A DNA stretch of 64,000 nucleotides from Hyphomicrobiales bacterium. GTDB lineage: Bacteria; Pseudomonadota; Alphaproteobacteria; Rhizobiales; Rhizobiaceae. Numbering within the stretch: position 1 is the first letter of the stretch; each line of letters starts with the position of its first letter. A program made the translations under genes and the position numbers. Below the pieces are notes generated by a model. That model saw only the letters and a program-made list of their open reading frames with translations, did no database searches and had not been told where the DNA came from. Shown here piece after piece: positions 60,401 through 64,000 of the stretch. The stretch covers positions 1-64,000 of the forward strand of contig UCEU01000016.1 in NCBI GenBank assembly GCA_900471485.1, written 5' to 3'.

Positions 60401-62329
60401 TCAGGCACCGGACAGCTGGAGTTCATCCGCCAGCGAAGCAATCTCTTCGACCGCCGCTGCAAGATCTTCTGCCCCGCGAGACTGCTGCCGCGCGGCGGTC
60501 GCTGCCTGTTCGGAAGCCGCGCTGGCCTCCTGCGCCACGACGGCAATCTGCTGAGTGCCTGCCTGTACCTGCTTTGCGGCGACAAGGATCTCTTGTGTGG
60601 CGTCCAGGATCGAGGCGCTCCCCTGGACCATAGCCTCCACGTCGGCCTCGGCTGCGCTTAGCCGGTCCACGATCAGCTTGCTCTTGGAAATCTCCGCGTC
60701 TGACGCGATCGCAATCATTTCCAATTCGCGTTGTACCGCGGCCATCTGGATCTGAATCTGCCGGATGGTGTCCTTGACGCCGTCGATGTTCTCACCGGCG
60801 TCCTGAGCGAGCTTTCGAATGTCCGTCGAGACGATCGCAAATCCGCGACCAGCGTCTCCTGCTCTAGCAGCCTCAACAGATCCACTGACGGCCAGCATAC
60901 TGGTTTGAACCGCAACGAGGACGATCCGATCGACCGTCCGCTCGATCTGGAAGCCGATTTCTCCAAGCGCGTTCAGTTCGCCCAGAGCATCACGTGTCTC
61001 GCCCAGGGCATCGGAGATGCCGGAAGAAATGCGGTTGAGATTGTCTTTGGCAGTCGCGAGCAAGGCTTTGATCTCGACGGCAAGTTGGCCCGAACGCTCC
61101 GTGGTTTCCTGTGTCTGAACCGCGCTCTTTTCAATTTGTGCCATCGCCGCGTTTGCCTGCTGCGTGGCTGTCGCCTGTGATTCCGCGCCCCTGCTGATCT
61201 GTTCGATCGCGATCAGGATTTCCCCGCTCGCCCCCGACAGTTCCTGAAGTGTCGCAGAGAGTTCTTCTGCTGCGGAACTGACCTCCTCTGTTCGTGCGGT
61301 TCGACCAGATTCGTTGACAAGATCGTCGGCAAGGGTGGCAAGCGACTGCGCAGTCTGTTGGCTCTCTTCGAGGGCAGAACTCTGCTGCTGGACCGCGCGT
61401 TGTGCCTCGGCCGCCGCGGCGGACTGCTGTTCGGCCGCTGCTGCCACCGCCTCCGCTCCCTTTTGCGCCTCGCGGGTCGCAGCTTCCGCCTCAACGGCAG
61501 CGATCAGGATGACCTGGCTGCTCTGGGAAAGAGACGTCAGGCTAGAGCGAATGGAATGCAGTCCCTCGGAAACAGTTCGCCCGGACGCCGTCTGTTCGCG
61601 TGCCTTGGTCGCAGCGGAGTTAATTCGGTCTGCCACGCGCCGAACCCCGTCCACGATCGTTTCGGCATGAAGACTGACGTCGCGTGAGCTTCGCTCGGCT
61701 ACCTCGGCGAGGGCACGCACCTCATCGGCGACAACCGCGAACCCCCGGCCATCGTCACCAGCCCGCGCGGCCTCGATAGCCGCGTTCAAAGCCAGTAGGT
61801 TGGTACGATCCGAAATGTCGGCAACCGCAACGGTGGTTGCCCCGATTGTCTCGGCCTGTGCCTTCAATTTGTTGATAACATCAACGGATGCAACCTGGCG
61901 CGGTGATGCTGCCTCGATCGCGGCGATTGAACTATCGATCTGCGCTGCAAATTCGAGGATTGAACCTTGGAGGTCTTCGGTTCGTTTGCGCGCGGTCTCC
62001 GCCTCGGTCCTCGCCGCTGAAAAGCGAGACGCGAGATGTGTGGTGGCCGAGAGTGACTCGTGTGCTGCACCGGCGGCCTCTTCTGCGCCGCTGGCAATCT
62101 GTTCGAGGGCCCGGCGCAACTGTTCAGCGGCAGCAGCTGCCTCGCTGACACCCGTCGCAAGTTCTTCAGTCGCCGCCCCGATCCGCTCAGCAGCCTTTTG
62201 TTGGCGCACGCGGGTGCGATCCTGCTGCCGTCGAGAAGCGGTCGATTGTGCCGTTACGGCTTGCTTTTCGACAGATACCTTGGGATTGGCCACCTTGGAG
62301 CCCAGTTGTGTCGTCTTTACGAGTGCCAT
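60401..62329 (-). CDS. Soluble methyl-accepting chemotaxis protein with two signalling tips
   Basis: A 642-residue, Ala/Glu/Gln-rich coiled-coil protein without membrane segments or a recognisable sensor domain. Two hairpin-tip signatures are present: about 172-205 ([20 protein letters not shown], then [14 protein letters not shown]) and about 470-505 ([19 protein letters not shown], then [14 protein letters not shown]). Classical MCPs have one tip. It leads the che operon and is followed by the triple CheW gene. It probably senses an internal signal or a partner protein. Confidence 0.82.
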   Translation of the reverse strand: MALVKTTQLGSKVANPKVSVEKQAVTAQSTASRRQQDRTRVRQQKAAERIGAATEELATGVSEAAAAAEQLRRALEQIASGAEEAAGAAHESLSATTHLASRFSAARTEAETARKRTEDLQGSILEFAAQIDSSIAAIEAASPRQVASVDVINKLKAQAETIGATTVAVADISDRTNLLALNAAIEAARAGDDGRGFAVVADEVRALAEVAERSSRDVSLHAETIVDGVRRVADRINSAATKAREQTASGRTVSEGLHSIRSSLTSLSQSSQVILIAAVEAEAATREAQKGAEAVAAAAEQQSAAAAEAQRAVQQQSSALEESQQTAQSLATLADDLVNESGRTARTEEVSSAAEELSATLQELSGASGEILIAIEQISRGAESQATATQQANAAMAQIEKSAVQTQETTERSGQLAVEIKALLATAKDNLNRISSGISDALGETRDALGELNALGEIGFQIERTVDRIVLVAVQTSMLAVSGSVEAARAGDAGRGFAIVSTDIRKLAQDAGENIDGVKDTIRQIQIQMAAVQRELEMIAIASDAEISKSKLIVDRLSAAEADVEAMVQGSASILDATQEILVAAKQVQAGTQQIAVVAQEASAASEQAATAARQQSRGAEDLAAAVEEIASLADELQLSGA

Positions 62330-62452
62330 GGCATATCCGTCGAATATCTGGGCCTGGACGTCCCGAGCGTGCTTCCTGCTCGGGGCCGTCTGTGGCAGCT
62401 AAGTTACTTGATTTTTATGGCCCAGCGGTGCGTGCAAAGCAATTGCCACGTC

Positions 62453-62821
62453 TCAAACGAGGGCAAGCGGACGGATTTGTCTAAGGACATGGTCAATATC
62501 GTAGGGTTTCGGGATATAGCCGACCTCGGGCGGTAATTCGCCTTTGGGGAGCTTTAGGTACCCTGAGGTGAGAGTGATCGTGACGCATGGCCGCGAGCTT
62601 CGCAGGAGGCGTGCCAATTCGATACCGGACATCGACCCGGGCAAATCGATGTCAGTGAAGACGGAGGAAATTTCAGGATTTGCCTCCAGGATAATCAGGG
62701 CCTCATCGGCTGTGCCCGCTTCAAAGACCACCATGCCCGCGTCTTGCAGATCTTCAACGAGGCTCATTCTTATCAAGGGTTCATCTTCAACAATGAGCAC
62801 AGCTACGGGTTTCAAAGTCAT
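62453..62821 (-). CDS. Single-domain response regulator (CheY-like)
   Basis: A 122-residue receiver: VLIVEDEPLIRMSL with the acid pair, SSVFTDIDLPGSMSG with the phosphoacceptor Asp, and GYIPKPYDID with the Lys. The start at 62821 is preferred over 62884, which adds unrelated residues. It lies just before the MCP gene on the same strand, 123 bases away, and may be part of the same transcript. Confidence 0.85.
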   Translation of the reverse strand: MTLKPVAVLIVEDEPLIRMSLVEDLQDAGMVVFEAGTADEALIILEANPEISSVFTDIDLPGSMSGIELARLLRSSRPCVTITLTSGYLKLPKGELPPEVGYIPKPYDIDHVLRQIRPLALV

Positions 62822-62884
62822 CGATGAACACCAACTCGGAGGATCACGAGCCCCTACAACGCTTCCACAGCCGATGGGTTCCAC

Positions 62885-63599
62885 CGCACGGCAGCATATT
62901 TGGGGGCGATCGTCTTTATCGTCCTAAAAATGAAATGAGCGCCAGGCGCCATGTCAGGTGCCTAAAAACTTACGCAATGATCAGGAGATTGCATAAGCCT
63001 GGATTCTCTTTTGGATAGATAGGCATTTCAATGCGTTGATAATGCTAGCTACTGGGTTGGCGGTTCGAATCGGTTCAAGGCGACGGGCAACTCTTTGAAG
63101 CGGCGATGACGATGCGCCCGCGCGGCAGATACTCGGCAAACGGTTTGCGACGGACGATTGCGCTCGAAAGCTTTGATGGCTGAGGTTTTGCGGGCGATAT
63201 CCGCTGCCAGTTCTTCTTAATCTGGATCAGCTTCGTGCTCATTCCGTCGTAGTTCCATATGCTCCGCAAATAGGTTGCACGCACAGTGCAGCGTGGGTAG
63301 GCAAGAAGGTGCGCAAGCTACCTCTTGAACAGCATAATAATACCAACAACTTCAGATGCGAGTATTTCGCCTTAAGATTGCAACCTGTGCTTTTTTTTGT
63401 CACTCTAGCGCCCTAATGTGTCTTGGCGGACACGGAAGGACGGAGCGCTCGCCGAACAGCATCGGCGGGCCTTTTAGGTGGACGGGTTGAGGATCTCGAG
63501 CTGTTCGCAAGGTCGAAGCAATCCGCGAGACCGCTGATAATTCCTGCTGCAAGCCAAGTCTCGTTCCGCGACAGCGGCCATTCCCCAACGCTCGGGCGG
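62885..63599. other. Long gap before the lipocalin gene; no gene supported
   Basis: About 700 bases without a convincing gene. A 69-residue minus-strand frame (63075-63284; MSTKLIQIKKNWQRISPAKP) has charged residues and an internal Met but no recognised family and could be real. No repeat, RNA gene or hairpin terminator stands out. The base composition is lower in GC than in the che operon. Confidence 0.4.
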
Positions 63600-63998
63600 T
63601 CACTGCGCCGGAAACTCTAGTTTCCGAACGTCATAGCCGAGTTCGCTTGCTTTGCGGATCATCCGTTGAAGACGAGCCTGCGAAGGCACGGTCCTTGAAT
63701 AGATCCAAAGGTCGGTCATCGACGGATTGGCGCTGATAAACCAGCTTTTATCGGGCGATTTGTAGAGGACCCAATAGTTGAACGTGATCAGCAATGGATA
63801 TCGCACGCGCATTTTGGCATTCGATGTCCCGAGATCCAGGATTTTTCCCGTGCCGTGGATCGTTTTCAAGCGGCCGCTGGGCGTATCGACGTGGCAGCCG
63901 TCTTCGACGAGGACCTCGTCCGGTGTCTTTCCCCTCCTATAGGTCGAATAGCCGGCAACGCAGCCGTCGGTCAAGAACATCGGCGTGCGCCCTATCTC
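63600..63998 (-). CDS. Lipocalin (Blc-like), partial at window end
   Basis: The frame is open to the window edge. It contains EIGRTPMFLTDGCVAGYSTY (start of the barrel), then KTIHGTGKILDLGTSNAKM, FNYWVLYKSPDKSWFISANP and DLWIYSRTVPSQARLQ. This is the Blc-type bacterial lipocalin fold, with the W-Y-E-I start just beyond the window. Lipocalins of this kind are outer-membrane lipoproteins that bind lipids in stress. The N-terminal signal and lipobox would lie outside. A shorter start at 63980 would cut the barrel. Confidence 0.8.
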   Translation of the reverse strand, partial: EIGRTPMFLTDGCVAGYSTYRRGKTPDEVLVEDGCHVDTPSGRLKTIHGTGKILDLGTSNAKMRVRYPLLITFNYWVLYKSPDKSWFISANPSMTDLWIYSRTVPSQARLQRMIRKASELGYDVRKLEFPAQ

Positions 63999-64000
63999 CA

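Overview
The window looks like part of a repABC-type plasmid (or chromid) of a Rhizobiales alphaproteobacterium of the Rhizobium/Agrobacterium/Ensifer kind. It opens inside the 3' end of repC, carries a rhizobial-type integrase with a DUF1612-like (RHE_PE00001-type) protein, and has GC-rich genes with many start/stop overlaps. Nothing in the window fixes the species.

Layout. 1-3.1 kb: end of repC, an ECF sigma/anti-sigma pair and a LysE-type exporter. 3.2-6.0 kb: tyrosine recombinase, a small partner and the DUF1612-like protein, with symmetric repeats in their divergent promoter. 6.0-19.3 kb: a defence-like accessory island. It holds a PD-(D/E)XK nuclease-like protein; three different proteins that I read as thymidylate-synthase (TS) superfamily members (one free-standing, one fused to a calcineurin-like phosphoesterase, one ending a peptidase operon); an RHH-like regulator/MazG-like/uracil-DNA-glycosylase-like operon; an ACP-like/XRE/ImmA-IrrE/papain-like peptidase/TS-like operon; and a Septu-like pair made of an HNH-AAA ATPase fusion and a second HNH protein. 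19.7-25.0 kb: NAD(P)-dependent oxidoreductases with two close LysR paralogues. 25.2-29.0 kb: a coupled ATP-grasp/DUF1704 metallopeptidase/N-formylglutamate amidohydrolase operon. 29.4-51.2 kb: a stress and DNA-repair region (xthA, Ku, a nonsense-broken second Ku, DUF4142, PfpI, SDRs, PRC-barrel, GST, GAF histidine kinase, truncated SRAP and dnaE2 genes). Several of its promoters match the alphaproteobacterial general-stress sigma (EcfG) consensus. 51.3-62.8 kb: a compact chemosensory operon (soluble MCP, triple CheW, CheB, CheR, CheA, STAS, CheY, CheC, PAS hybrid kinase). 62.9-64 kb: mostly empty, then a partial lipocalin gene.

How the parts work together. The most unusual part is 6.0-13.6 kb. 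Three divergent TS-fold proteins sit beside a nucleotide pyrophosphohydrolase, a uracil-DNA-glycosylase-like protein, a phosphoesterase and a nuclease. That suggests a defence or conflict strategy centred on pyrimidine nucleotides or modified bases. Family assignments here come from reading motifs by eye; profile and structure searches were not possible. The stress region and chemosensory operon look like ordinary accessory plasmid cargo, apart from the broken Ku, the double truncation SRAP/dnaE2 and the two-tipped soluble receptor.
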